A DNA stretch of 64,000 nt from the NCBI RefSeq assembly GCF_017916325.1, contig NC_090165.1, positions 496,001 to 560,000 of the forward strand, in the 5' to 3' direction. Of the stretch, positions 1 to 11,200 are shown in pieces. The DNA comes from Leishmania martiniquensis. Its lineage: Eukaryota; Euglenozoa; Kinetoplastea; Trypanosomatida; Trypanosomatidae. The notes under the pieces were generated by a model, which worked only from the letters and a program-made list of their open reading frames with translations, was not told where the DNA came from and made no database searches. Numbering within the stretch: position 1 is the stretch's first letter; the number at the start of each line of letters is the position of its first letter. The position numbers and the translations under genes are program-made.

Positions 1-1817
1 CGAAATCGCGAAGCGACTGGGGTGGAGACCCCCGGTCAGTACCACACGGGTAGGAATGCCTCTACACGGGATGCGCGCAGCAGCGGGTGAGGGGGAGCGG
101 CTTGATGTGCTGCGTGCTACTCTACTGAGGTTGCCGTGCGCGTACGCCTCCGCTCTCGAAGGGAAGCCTGTGCACGGCCGGCCAGGACGACCCGGGTGTG
201 GCGGTGGCGCAGCCGGGGTAGGGGAACCGCGTGCGCGTGCGCCAAATGGCTGGCCTGCTCGCGGGAGAGGTGGGCGGCGGGTGCAGTGATGCTCTCTCTC
301 TCTTGCACCTCTGACGAGGTTGAGAACTATATACACGTCTGACGGCCGTTACCGCCCAGCAGTCGATAATCACAAGCGGTTGCAGAGCAGGCGGCTCCTC
401 TGGCTGTCCATCTGTGAGGCTTTCATGAGCGTGGCCCCACACTCTCTTGCTGGCTGCCAAGCGAGTGTGGCAACGAAGAGAGCTGATTCTGTAGGCTGGA
501 AGATGCTCGAACTCCTTTTCATGTGGTCCTCGAGGTGGACGTCTGCGGTGGGTCATGGGTAGAGAGCGCTTGCTTTTTTGGCTAAATCACGTGTGTGTGC
601 GGTGCTCGACGTGGGCAAGGAGAAAAAAGAAGCGCTCTTCAAAGAGGCTCGTGGGCAGAGTGACGATCAATTCCCTGTTGGGGCTGGGGTTGGGGTGGGA
701 GACCTCTCGGTGCTGTGCTGTTTTCACATTTCGAAATCAAAAGGGGCAGAAGGCTCGCGGCGTGGCCGTCTTCTACCGTGTGTGTGTGTGTGGGGGGGGA
801 GGCAGCTTCGCTGCTCACTGCCTCTCTTCACGTGCACGTCGTCTTAGCATGCCACCCTTATTCCTTGCTCGCTTGCATCCCCCTTCTGAATATATGTGTA
901 CTTGCTGTCGGCCGACTCTCTTCGATCGCACCGTCAACGCGGATGACGGGCGCTATTGGTGGCGAGCCTCGCCGCTGAGTTTTTATGCAAGCGTTTTTCT
1001 TTTTTTTCTTGGGGGGGCGGGGAAGGGGTACGAAGTTGCCTTCATTTTCAGTCCTTCTCGTTTTTCTGCACTGAGAGAGGGCTTCAGCTCCGCTTCTTCA
1101 CTCTTCCCTAAACACCACATCCTCGAAGTACAGATCGTCGCCGGGAGTGTGCACCTTCAGAGGGTCTATTCGCAGGCCCCACTCTCCCTCCTCCTCTTCC
1201 AAACGCGCGCAAGCGCATACAGAGGCATATCGACGCTGCCGTTTGGACACAGGAGTGGGGGGAAGAGAATAGGGTGTGCGTGCTCACCTGATGACGTTGC
1301 TGACTGTGAGCGGGTGGAAACGGGCAAAAACGGTGAAGTCAACGCAGGCAAGGCCGTTTCTGTCGGTTCTCGTAACCACTGCGGATCTCTATTTTTGTTG
1401 TTGCGGTGGTGGTCGTTCGCATCGACGAAGGCAAGCGCCAAAACGTCTCTTCAGCCTTTGAGACTTCGATTCCTGCCCGCCATCCTGCCCTTTCTATCCA
1501 CGCATTCACATATATGTCTATGTTTGCGTGTGCATGCGTATACGGGGGCACATGCGGTAAAGATGCGCCGTCTCATCTTTACTCCATGGTGCTACAGGCC
1601 AGCCACTTCCTGGAGGGCTTGTAGCCACCCTTCACATCCCTTGTTTGCACAAGTTGAGGGTAAAGCGGGTTACATACCGGGGGGAGGACAGCATAAAGGC
1701 AGCACCCACGACTCGATCGCTACCAACCGCGGTGGCGAGACAGATCATCTATCGCGTACCGCGAGCCAACAGCGCAGCGGCAGCTCCGAAAGGCGACCAT
1801 TGTTGCCGCACCCAGCG
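1..1817. other. Left intergenic / 5' untranslated region
   Basis: No convincing gene. Bases 181-230 belong to a diverged dispersed repeat that recurs at 49383-49432. A TG run followed by a G run lies near 779-800, and a G-quadruplex-type motif is at 680-699. The reading frame of the downstream gene happens to stay open back to an ATG at 555, but the implied residues are homopolymer- and microsatellite-derived, so I treat this as 5' untranslated sequence. Confidence 0.6.
181..230 (+). repeat. Diverged dispersed repeat fragment, copy A
   Basis: This 50-bp block aligns without gaps to 49383-49432 at 40 of 50 positions. The longest shared stretches are CCAGGACGA and TGTGGCGG. The surrounding 30 bp also share short blocks. 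The sequence is not simple repeat, so common descent is likely, perhaps from an old SIDER-type retroposon. The element's full limits and identity are not visible. Confidence 0.5.
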
Positions 1818-4800
1818 ATGCCATGCAACATTGGCAGAACGCCCTTTCCGTATCTCCTCCAGCGCATCATCGAAGACAAGATGAATGAAGTGTATCACAA
1901 GCGATTGGCGGCGTTACAGTTCCTCTGCGACGTGGCTGCGCCGGACTCCACGACTCCCCGTCACGGCAGCACTGCTGAGGAGGCTGCGGCTCGCGAACGG
2001 AAGATGTCCACCGCCTTACTTGAGGCTTCGAGACGGACGACGTTTGCCTTGCTGAAGCAAAAGAGAAACCTGCCGATCACGATTTGCTTGCAGCGCCCAG
2101 AGGGGCACGTCTGCGTCCCCATGGTGGTGGGTGAGACTTACTTGTTTCTCCGCTCTCATGGGATGGACGCCGCGGCCTGGTGGGCACGCTACTACGCTGC
2201 GTTTATCGAGCCAAGTATAGCAAGGCGCCCTGGTGGAGACAATGCGGTTGCAGGGACGACGACCGATGGCAGGTGTGCTGGCAGAGGGACAGCAGCCCCG
2301 ATGACCACCGGCTGTTTCGACCCCAGCACCGCGTCAAAAGGCCGATTGCTGCCGCCTCCCTTTTACTGGAAGCTCGATTGGAACCGCGGGGGCTCGAGTG
2401 CAGTGCATGCGCCCCCTTTGCACAGCGCCGGGTTATTCGCACTGCCACAGCCGTTGTTCGAAGAACCTCTGGTGGTGTGGGGGCGCCCACCAGGGGCGCA
2501 ACCCAATGCGTTGGGCCGAGGCGGCGACGGTGTGTCGGCCTTGACGGGTGCCTTCGCGAACCCGCCACCCAGGCAGCTTGTTTGGATCCCTTCGCATCTC
2601 ATCTTCCATCTTCCTTTCTTCCCAATTCCGTATCCGTCGCACGGCGCCAAAGGTGACCGGTGGCAGGCACAGGGCTCTGAGGCGCCCTGCTGCGATGATG
2701 CGGGATTGCCACTGATAGCACACGACGCTAACAGCTGGGTGGATGAATGGAATGAAGGCGTGCTGGATCAACGCGATGGAGATGATCCGACGGAGGCGAA
2801 CTGCTTGCTCTCCAGAGAGGATACCAGTGCTCCTTTAGCTGGGTCTTTGTCACGACATCACATCCCGACACCGCGTCGGTCTTTCCACGCGCGACAAGAT
2901 GAGCTCATGGAAGCGCAGTGGGGACATCTGTTCTTTGATAGCCTTCACGGGGCTAGCAATACGGGCAATAGACGCCTCCCGCAATCCGCGCTGACCCCCT
3001 CATGCTGCGATCCAGGAACTGCGTTACATGACGGGACCACTGTGCATCCATCCTCCAGGCACTCTCAGCGGCTGCGGGAATCGTTGACTTTTGCGTTGGA
3101 CCTCGTCGACTCCACTGCCTCGTCGCCAGGCACCGCCACCACTAGTGCGCTTACCGCCGCCGCCACTGCGGAGCCACCACCACCGCAGCGCTCGTGGCAG
3201 CTCCGGCATGGCCACTGGAGGGGTCTCAGCACGTTCTGGGCAGCAAAGATCGACCCTGCGGACTCCCTCGCTATGGATTACTCCTTTCCTTTTCAAGCAT
3301 ATCCGTTGCTGCGGTATTGCGCCCTTCAAGCGCACACGGGACATGCCGAAGAGGTGACGTGCGAGCCGCACCGGCGCTCGTATTCACCGCCGGGCGAAAA
3401 GACTCTTCTTGAGCGGGATCCCATTTCAAAAACGCTGGTGCGCTCCTTTGGGGGGCAGTGTGACACTGCACAGCACTGCCCGCACATAACCGCGCGGTCT
3501 CCTGCGCTCGTTGGGGACGGTGGGGCGGGCCCTCAGCGTCGGAGGACGTCAGGAGCTACACCCGGCGATGCTCACCGCAGCAGAAGCCTTGAGGGGGCAA
3601 GGCAGGCTTCCATTGGATTTCAAGTTCAAGCACACACCTGCAAAAGCGAGATGGCGGTATTCTTTGGTGTGAAATACATCAGTGTCGAGGCGACGGCGCT
3701 GTCGTGTCTCTTTGATTCGACCACCTGCGAGCAGCACGCGGTGCCGCTGAGCGTGACAGGGGACGTTTTGATTAGTGGACTGCGGCCCACGCGCTACCGG
3801 CAACAGCATACGTGCCTACGTGCTGGGCAGCGGCGCGTGCCCACGGCTGAAAGCGATTGCAGCGGTCTCAGTCCGGCACAGCATCGGGCTGCTGCTCCAC
3901 AAAAAAGTACACGACCGCTGTTTTACGAGGCTGCCATGCGGAAGCTCATGGAGGCTGAGGCGGTAGTCGCGGCTCCAGAAAACTCGCCAGACCGCCTCCA
4001 GGCAACCGGTGAAGGTGAAGGTAGGCTGGAGCCCACCTCGGATGCCGCTCCGTGGCTGGAGCGGCTACGTGAGATTTGGGGCGAGTGGAATGGCAGTGAG
4101 TGCAAGGTAAAGGCGTCGAAGATGGAACGCGTCACGAGGATGCGCGCAGCCAACCGTCCTGTCAACTTCCTCTTTCGGTCTCCCTACTGGGTGGAGGTGA
4201 CGGGGCTGTACGAGCGGTGGGGTGTGCGTGTCGCCCCCAAGGCGGTGCCGCTCCGCATCGGTGGGGTGCCGTATGTGAACGCAGAGCAGACAACAGACGC
4301 ATCACGCTTCACGCCGAGCACGTGTGTGCCTCACCTCCAGCAAGAGGTCCTATTCAACACGGGCCTAGGAACTTGCACGTGGGCCGGTTCGCAGCGTCTC
4401 CTTGGCTGGTCTGTCCCCGCTGCTGCTCCTCGTTGTCGTCCTGGCGGTGTGTGTGCGTGGACGTACAGCACCCTCTGCGAGCGAGCGGCAGCTGTACAGG
4501 GTGTGTCTAATTTATGGATTGCCATGTCGGTTCTTGAGAGGTTCGGGTGGACACTTCGAGCTGTCCCTGCGCCACCGCGGCCCGAGATGAGTGCGGAACG
4601 CTGCTCGGTGGACCCTGCTGACGGCCCTGACGAAGTCCTTTGCGGTGCCCTGCCTCTGCTCGACGTCCGACCACTCCACCTCCAAGACTCGTTGCGCCAT
4701 GAGCTTGAAGGTGAGCTCTTGCACCGGCAACGCCAGCAGGACTGTGGCTCGCCCCGCGAGACACCATCGGTCGCAGACATTTCCTTGTTGAGGCTGTGCC

Positions 4801-5768
4801 GACACACAACACAGCTACACTGCTCGGTGGTACACTCGAGCTGCATTGTAGAAGAAGCGGAGCTCAAGTTTTTGGCAGGGTATTCACCTACTGTGCTTAT
4901 TATGTGCGTTCCTGAGTTGAACCATGAGGACTGGGGCTTTGACGCTTGGAAAGCGGCAGAACAGAAGGCCATTGCTGCCGCGCGATCAGCAAGAGCACGA
5001 TCAACCGGGCCGGAAGGAGGAGAGGATACGATGCGGTGCTCAACAGGGGCCCGCGTGGAAGGGCTGCGCTCCGCTTGCGACGGAGCCGAATGGGTAGGGG
5101 AGGAGGATGGTAGCGAGGCTTTTGAAGACGATGCGGCGCATGGCGCGCCGACAACGCGGAGGAGCGTGTCGGCGTTGCAGAAGCGTGCATGCCTCATGCA
5201 CCTCTGCGCCCTGCGCCGGAAGCGGTATCTGTATTCGAAGTCCTGGAAGGGAGCCGCGCTCACGTTCCAGTCGAGGCTGGACCTCGCATATTTGGCCCTG
5301 CGCAAAGGGTACAGCGCTTCCAACGCCGCGAAGTGGGTCTCTCTGGACTTTCTGCGAGGCGCAACGCGCATTCGAGCTGCGCGAAGCAGCAAGGCAGTGC
5401 CGAAAGTGGATGCGCAGTGCGCAGACGAGACTCAACTCGCCCACCCGGTGCCCGCCGCTGGCTCCCCCACCGCGGCATCGTCTGCAGGGCGAAGCGCAGT
5501 ACCTCTGCCGACGCGGCACGGCACCACAGGGATCGAGGTGGACGTGCTCGTCTATCCCAGCTTTAGCCTTTGTGTGAACAGTCCCTGTGCTGCTGATGAT
5601 CGCGACATGAAAGGCGGACACCGTGTGGGCGGCAATAACGGTGACATCGTGGATGATTGCAGCGGTAGAGTGCAGTTGGTGAAGCTTGCGCTGATCAACT
5701 CGGAGGAGCTGGAATGGCCTGAATGGACCTCACGTTCCAGAGAGCAGTGGATTTGGAAAGCATTTTAA
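1818..5768 (+). CDS. Conserved hypothetical protein, about 1316 aa
   Basis: I do not recognise this protein. The ATG at 1818 is preferred because upstream of it the frame encodes TG-repeat and homopolymer residues, whereas downstream the composition is gene-like; the next in-frame ATG, at 1881, is an alternative. The protein is about 1316 residues with an Ala/Pro/Thr-rich low-complexity stretch about one third of the way in. More ordered segments follow around residues 750-830 (Trp/Tyr/Arg-rich, with YWVEVTGLYERWG) and 1020-1060, where a hydrophobic strand is followed by an Ala/Lys-rich probable helix. I see no signal peptide or membrane segment, and no catalytic motif I can name. It is probably a kinetoplastid-specific protein. 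It is followed by 2.5 kb without a clear gene. Coding status is secure from length and strand; function is unknown. Confidence 0.85.
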   Translation: MPCNIGRTPFPYLLQRIIEDKMNEVYHKRLAALQFLCDVAAPDSTTPRHGSTAEEAAARERKMSTALLEASRRTTFALLKQKRNLPITICLQRPEGHVCVPMVVGETYLFLRSHGMDAAAWWARYYAAFIEPSIARRPGGDNAVAGTTTDGRCAGRGTAAPMTTGCFDPSTASKGRLLPPPFYWKLDWNRGGSSAVHAPPLHSAGLFALPQPLFEEPLVVWGRPPGAQPNALGRGGDGVSALTGAFANPPPRQLVWIPSHLIFHLPFFPIPYPSHGAKGDRWQAQGSEAPCCDDAGLPLIAHDANSWVDEWNEGVLDQRDGDDPTEANCLLSREDTSAPLAGSLSRHHIPTPRRSFHARQDELMEAQWGHLFFDSLHGASNTGNRRLPQSALTPSCCDPGTALHDGTTVHPSSRHSQRLRESLTFALDLVDSTASSPGTATTSALTAAATAEPPPPQRSWQLRHGHWRGLSTFWAAKIDPADSLAMDYSFPFQAYPLLRYCALQAHTGHAEEVTCEPHRRSYSPPGEKTLLERDPISKTLVRSFGGQCDTAQHCPHITARSPALVGDGGAGPQRRRTSGATPGDAHRSRSLEGARQASIGFQVQAHTCKSEMAVFFGVKYISVEATALSCLFDSTTCEQHAVPLSVTGDVLISGLRPTRYRQQHTCLRAGQRRVPTAESDCSGLSPAQHRAAAPQKSTRPLFYEAAMRKLMEAEAVVAAPENSPDRLQATGEGEGRLEPTSDAAPWLERLREIWGEWNGSECKVKASKMERVTRMRAANRPVNFLFRSPYWVEVTGLYERWGVRVAPKAVPLRIGGVPYVNAEQTTDASRFTPSTCVPHLQQEVLFNTGLGTCTWAGSQRLLGWSVPAAAPRCRPGGVCAWTYSTLCERAAAVQGVSNLWIAMSVLERFGWTLRAVPAPPRPEMSAERCSVDPADGPDEVLCGALPLLDVRPLHLQDSLRHELEGELLHRQRQQDCGSPRETPSVADISLLRLCRHTTQLHCSVVHSSCIVEEAELKFLAGYSPTVLIMCVPELNHEDWGFDAWKAAEQKAIAAARSARARSTGPEGGEDTMRCSTGARVEGLRSACDGAEWVGEEDGSEAFEDDAAHGAPTTRRSVSALQKRACLMHLCALRRKRYLYSKSWKGAALTFQSRLDLAYLALRKGYSASNAAKWVSLDFLRGATRIRAARSSKAVPKVDAQCADETQLAHPVPAAGSPTAASSAGRSAVPLPTRHGTTGIEVDVLVYPSFSLCVNSPCAADDRDMKGGHRVGGNNGDIVDDCSGRVQLVKLALINSEELEWPEWTSRSREQWIWKAF

Positions 5769-8297
5769 GACGGCTGGCGATATGGACATGACGCAGCGGG
5801 GGAGGGGGGTGGACAGAGGGAGGCAAAGATATTCGCCTCCCCCCGACACACGCACACATAAGGTGGCGTATGCGACAGGCAAAGCCCCGAAGGATTGTGA
5901 AGAAGAGTGAAAGAGGACACATTACGGGAGCCTTTCTCACCTGTCTCCCCCCTCTCTCTCTCTGAGACCGTCTCTGCAGCGTGGCTCCGCTTCCTCCAGG
6001 CATATCTTATCCAGCTCTCTGCCTCCTTTCATTGGTGGACCCGTTCGCGCGCGCTCTCCCCTCTCGTGGTGGCGCTGAGGAACCTGCGGGGATCGCTGAT
6101 CTATGAAGCGTTTCATCGCTCTTCTCAACACGGCTTTTGCAGACTTGGGACGAGACGAATAGTTGAAGCAGCCGCATCTCTGTGTATGGACGCGTGTGTG
6201 TGTGTTTGCCTGAGGACGGTTGGCCAATACCCCTGTCGCCGTGCGTGGGGCTTTTTCTGTGTCCGTCGGCACGGATAAAGACTTTTCACCTTTGGCGCTT
6301 CGGTCATGGACGTGAGGTGCGCGTGCATTTTTTTTGTTTCCCTTTACATTTACTCTGCTGCCATTTGCTCCGCTGCTCTCATCCCCCTTTATGATCGAAA
6401 AAGCGAACGGGGACGCGATTTTTTTTCGTTCACATTTTTGCTTCTCTCGATGGCTTACCGTGGCCCCGTGGAGAGGCGCTTCCGGCCTCCCCTCCCCCCA
6501 CTTCTCCCGTGCCCCCCCCCGCATCACCGCTTATGCACACGCAGACAAAGACACAGACAGTGGCACACCGCATTCCTCTTTTTTTTCTGCTTGCTTGTTT
6601 CGACGGCACGCGGGTTTAGTGGTGAGAGGCTTCAAAAAGAAAAGAAGAAGAGTGTACCGAAGGGTGACGGTGCGTATTCGGGGCTTGGGGTGTGTGTGTA
6701 GATGCAAATGGTGACATATCAATGCACAAAAGGCAGAAGAGGCGAGGAGGAGGAGGCGGGAAGGCGCTGCACCTCCGTTTCTTCTTTTTTACATATTTAT
6801 TGCCATACCTTTCATCCCCCATTGCACGTGGAAAGAGACGAGGCGAATGTGAGAAGGTGTCCGTCCGCGCCTCCGTACATGTCTGCATACCCCCTGACTG
6901 TCGTACGAGCGTGCGAGAGAGGAATGTAAGTTTGAGGCTCTCATGCTTCTCCCCCCCCCCCCCACACACTCACATCCCGACCACTGTCTTCTCCTTATGG
7001 GGTGGGGCGCCTGTGTTTACTCGCTACTCAAAGCAACCGCACGTGTGCCCATTTCATTCCGGCTGCATACCCGGGGGCCCCTCTTAGCGTCCATCGCGGC
7101 GCTTCTCCATTGATACTGTTGCACGCCTATTACGCATGTCTCATTGATTGCCATGCCGATTTCTTCTCTCGCTTTGGTATCCCGACGCTGCTCCGTGTCT
7201 CGTCGAAACTGTGTGTGTGTGTGCCCCTTTCTCTCTGCAGGTGTGGCGGTACCCCTCTTGCGCGAGGAGCGGGGAGGGGAACGGGGCACACATCTTTCTC
7301 TGCGCGTTACCTGACGGGCTCCGCATTCTCACTCCATGCACGCTGGAAAGGAGAAGCCTGACATCTACCTCTGCGGATGCCGGTTCATTTCTGGTAGGGA
7401 CGGCATCCAGCACGCACGGCATGGGACCGTCAGGGCGACTTAGTGGTGCGGGTGTCGACGTTGAGGACGTTGCGTCGATGTTTTGAATCTCTTTCTTTCA
7501 TGCTTGGGAGGACGTCAGCCGCTCCTCCGCCTCCTCCTCCGCCTTGGACTATGGCCTTCAGTCATCCCCATTATGACTCGCCTCCCCCTTCCTCCCCTCC
7601 CGAGCATGCCTGCCGGCTGGGAGAGGTCTGCATAGAGGGCGGGTGGGAACTGCAGCCTGGTCGACATCATCAAATGGTATGCGCTGCGATACCGTTAGAA
7701 TGAGCTGCAGAACTTCGTCTCACTCTGCTACCTGGACGACGCCCAGCGCGATCGCGGTATCCTTCACAGCAGATGGGAACGACAACGACCATGCAATAAA
7801 GCCCCCCTGAACTTGATCTTCAGTTTCTTCTGCTCCTCTCCCCTCTTTTCTTGATGGAACAGCAGCGCGGGAAGGGAAATACTCACTCGCACTACCCATA
7901 CATTACTACTTCACCGCTGTCATTGCTGTTATACGAAACGATTTCACTCTCTGTGCCGCACACACACACACACACACGATAGTTGAGTACCACATAAAGC
8001 AAAGCTATCAGGTCCCTGACGCCGGCCTCGGTAGCGGTGCCACCTTGGCTTGCTTGGCAACCCTGTCGGCACTCCAGCGGCGTTCACAGAGCGTTTCGGC
8101 CTAGTCGGTACTGAAGACATCCACGCCGCCGCCCCTCCCCCCCACTTCACTCCACTTCACTCCACCCTTCTCCTGCACACGCCCGCCAGAGCAAAAGGGT
8201 AGAGAGAGAGAACGCCTGGCGGAGCAGCCACATACTGCGCGATACTGTGTAAACCAAGGGTATCTCGCCCCTTTCTCTACCGTGTGCGCACATCGAC
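5769..8297. other. Intergenic region, unknown protein to kinesin
   Basis: This presumably holds the 3' UTR of the upstream gene and the 5' UTR of the kinesin gene. It is rich in T, C and purine runs and carries a (CA)n run at about 7960-7978. Bases of about 7330-7854 contain coding-like fragments interrupted by stops (see the findings). No intact gene is visible. Confidence 0.65.
8130..8189 (+). promoter_or_regulatory. Candidate trans-splice acceptor for kinesin mRNA
   Basis: A C/T-rich tract at about 8130-8187, including a repeated CACTTCACTC unit, is followed by an AG at 8188-8189, about 109 bases before the kinesin ATG. This is the arrangement expected for spliced-leader addition in trypanosomatids. 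The exact site is inferred; other AGs are possible. Confidence 0.4.
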
Positions 8298-11200
8298 ATG
8301 CCGGAGCAGCGCATTACCGTTGCAGTGCGCATTCGTCCGCCTATCGGGCATGAGCGCTACGAGCCTGTGTGCGCTCGCAAAGCCAACGATGACCAGACGA
8401 TCACCATTAAGGCAGAAGAAACGTCCGCAAGCGTTGGCGGTACCACCGCTTTTCAGTTTGACTACGTCTTCGACGAGAACGATGACCAGGTCGCCGTGTA
8501 CGAGGAGAGCGTGCAGGAGCTGGTTGATCACGCCCTGTCGGGCTTCAACGCCACCGTCTTCACGTACGGCCAGACGGGCTCCGGTAAGACATACACTATC
8601 TTGGGCAGCACATCGGCGGACGGCAAAGTCACGGATGAGTCCGGTGTCTTTATGCGCGTCTTCGACGACCTGCTTACATACAGGGAGTCCGTCAAAGGTC
8701 GAATCCACATTCTCATTACACTCTCCGCAATGGAGCTGTACGTTGAGGACGTGATGGACTTGCTGTTGAACAAGAAGAAGCTGAAACTGCGCGAGACGCC
8801 AGAGGAGACGATCACGGTGGGCATCAACACAGTGGAGGTGCACAGTATGATGGATGTTAAGCAAAACTTCGACGTTGCGAACTCCTTTCGTTCCGTGACG
8901 GCTACAAAGATGAATGACACCAGCTCGCGCAGTCATGCGCTTTTCTTCATCGACCTGTTCCAAATTCCAGTGGAGAAGTCGCCGCAGCCGCCGCAGCTAT
9001 CGCAGCTTATTGACGAGACAGGTGCGTATCTGTCGAATGGTGTACCCGGCACGGTCAGGTCCCGCATCGCCCTGGTAGATCTTGCCGGCAGCGAGCGAGT
9101 GAAGCGCTCTGGCGTCAGTGGACAGGGCATGGTGGAGGCGCAGGCGATTAACAAGTCTCTGTCCACTCTCGGCACGGTCATTAACGCCATGTACGTGCAA
9201 AATTCACACATCCCGTTTCGCGAATCGAAGCTGACGAAGCTGCTGAAGCCGTGCTTTGTCGACACCACCTCGCGTCTGCTGCTGATTGGGCAGGTGGCGC
9301 CGCCGTCCAACAGCGCCTCCGAGTCGCTGGGGACACTCCGCTTCTGCGATCGAGTCAAAGGGCTGAAGGCGGGGCAGGTCATGGGCTTCAGCGACCCAGC
9401 CGCCGAGGAGGCCTTTCTTCGATCGCGCCGCGCCAACGAGGAGTTACTAGCCGAGATGCACATCCTCAACGCTGAGTACTACTACGAGGCGGTCAACGTG
9501 CGGCGCCTGGCAGCAATTAAAGGTGTGCCTGTGGACCAGGAGCAGCAGCGCGTCGTGGCGGAGCTGCAGGCTGGCGCAGCGGATATAGCGGCGCGCAAGG
9601 AGCGTGAGGCGCTCGAGAAGGCGGAGAGCGAAGCTAATGCGCAGCGCGACGCCGAGGTGGAGCGGTTCGTGCTGCACATGAACGCTCTCATAGAGGAGTA
9701 CGAGCAGGTTGCGCACGCCACCAAGAAGGAGAAGAAGGCGCAGAAGAAGCTGCGAGAGGAGCAGGGGGCGACTCACGAGGCGCGGCTGCACGAAGCGAAA
9801 AAGGCCAAGAAGAGCCGGCTGAAAATGCAGGAGGCTATCGATGAGGCGCGTAAAAACGTCGAGGCCATGGAGCGGGAGATCGAGGCTCTTGAGAGGGAGA
9901 TCGCAGCAAGGAAGGAAGCTGCAGCTGGTGGCCTAGACGACATCGACGGTGGCGTGGCATCTCAGAACAAGGCGACAGATGAGGCGGTGGAGGAGGCTAC
10001 GCATAGCCTCGTGGAATCTTTCTACAATCACGCTGTGGAGCAGGGCCGCCTCTACTCGATGTTCGTGTCGCGTCTGGCGGACACGGCACGGGAGCGATCG
10101 CAGGTACGCCGGATGAAGCTGATGAGCTCCACTTTGGTGACGGAGGGTACGCTCCTGTACGACTTGATCGCCTTTCTCATTGACCGCGCGGTCGACATCT
10201 CGGAAGGCGACTTGCCGTTTGGAGCGAAGTGGGGCTGGTACGACGTTGACGGCCTTAGCCAGCGTCTCCTCTGCGCCGACGAGATGTACCCGCCCATGCT
10301 GCCATCGGCGTATGAGCAGCTTGATGCGGAGGCCGAGCCATGTGAGGAGGAGGCACACAGCATTACCTTCCTCAGCTCGGACGAGAGCGATGGCGCGCAC
10401 TCGCACCACGCCGCTGAGTCTCGCCGCATCCGGCAGATCCGCGACACCGCCGCTGCCGCCAAAGCCGAGCAATGGCACGCCTTCTACTCGGGCGACGAAC
10501 ACGGGAGGAAGCCCGAGTCCTGCAGCGGGGGCGGCTCTGGTAAAGACAGCGATGGCGACAGGGAAAGCAGCAGCGCGTCGGTCCCCGCCGCACCGTCGCT
10601 AGCACGCCAGTCAAACTGGATAAATGGCGAGCTTCTCGGGGGGCCGCCGCCACCGGATGTGCCGCTGGCGGTAGCAGATGGAGCCAAAGATGCGCCGCCG
10701 TCAGCGGCCAAGGCGCCTCATCGCAGAAAGAAAAAGGGCGCTGCAGCTGCAGACGCAGACGAGGCCGCCGTCGCCTCCCCAAGGAACGGTACCGATGCTG
10801 CATCACCCGACGGCGCTGAGGCGGCCCTTGCGGCGCCGCTTCTGGAGGACAAGGCGGGTGAACACGACAGACCAAGTGGGGCGTCAGCCGCAAAGTCGGC
10901 TTCGTCAGGAGGCAGCTCTAGCGATGAGCTCGGTGAGGAATCGAGCGGTACGGAGTCCTCATCGTCGGCATCGGGGGGCGAGTCTGAGGACGAGTCGCGG
11001 GAGGCGGCGAGGGTGGATGGTAAGGGTGAGAGGCACAAGCGGAAAGCTGCTCGCAGGGCGAAAGGCTTCGATGGCGATGCGCTCCCGGTCGATGCGCCGA
11101 ACCCATCCTATCAAGAAAAGGACTCCCGTGCGCTGATGAAGGTGTACGACTCACCAACTCTTGTGCAAGACCTTATTCGGTTCCTCCGCAGCGGCTCTCG

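Noticed and set aside
4331..5392. 353-codon - strand frame
   Set aside because: Antisense to the 1818-5768 gene with no motif, while every supported gene is on the + strand.
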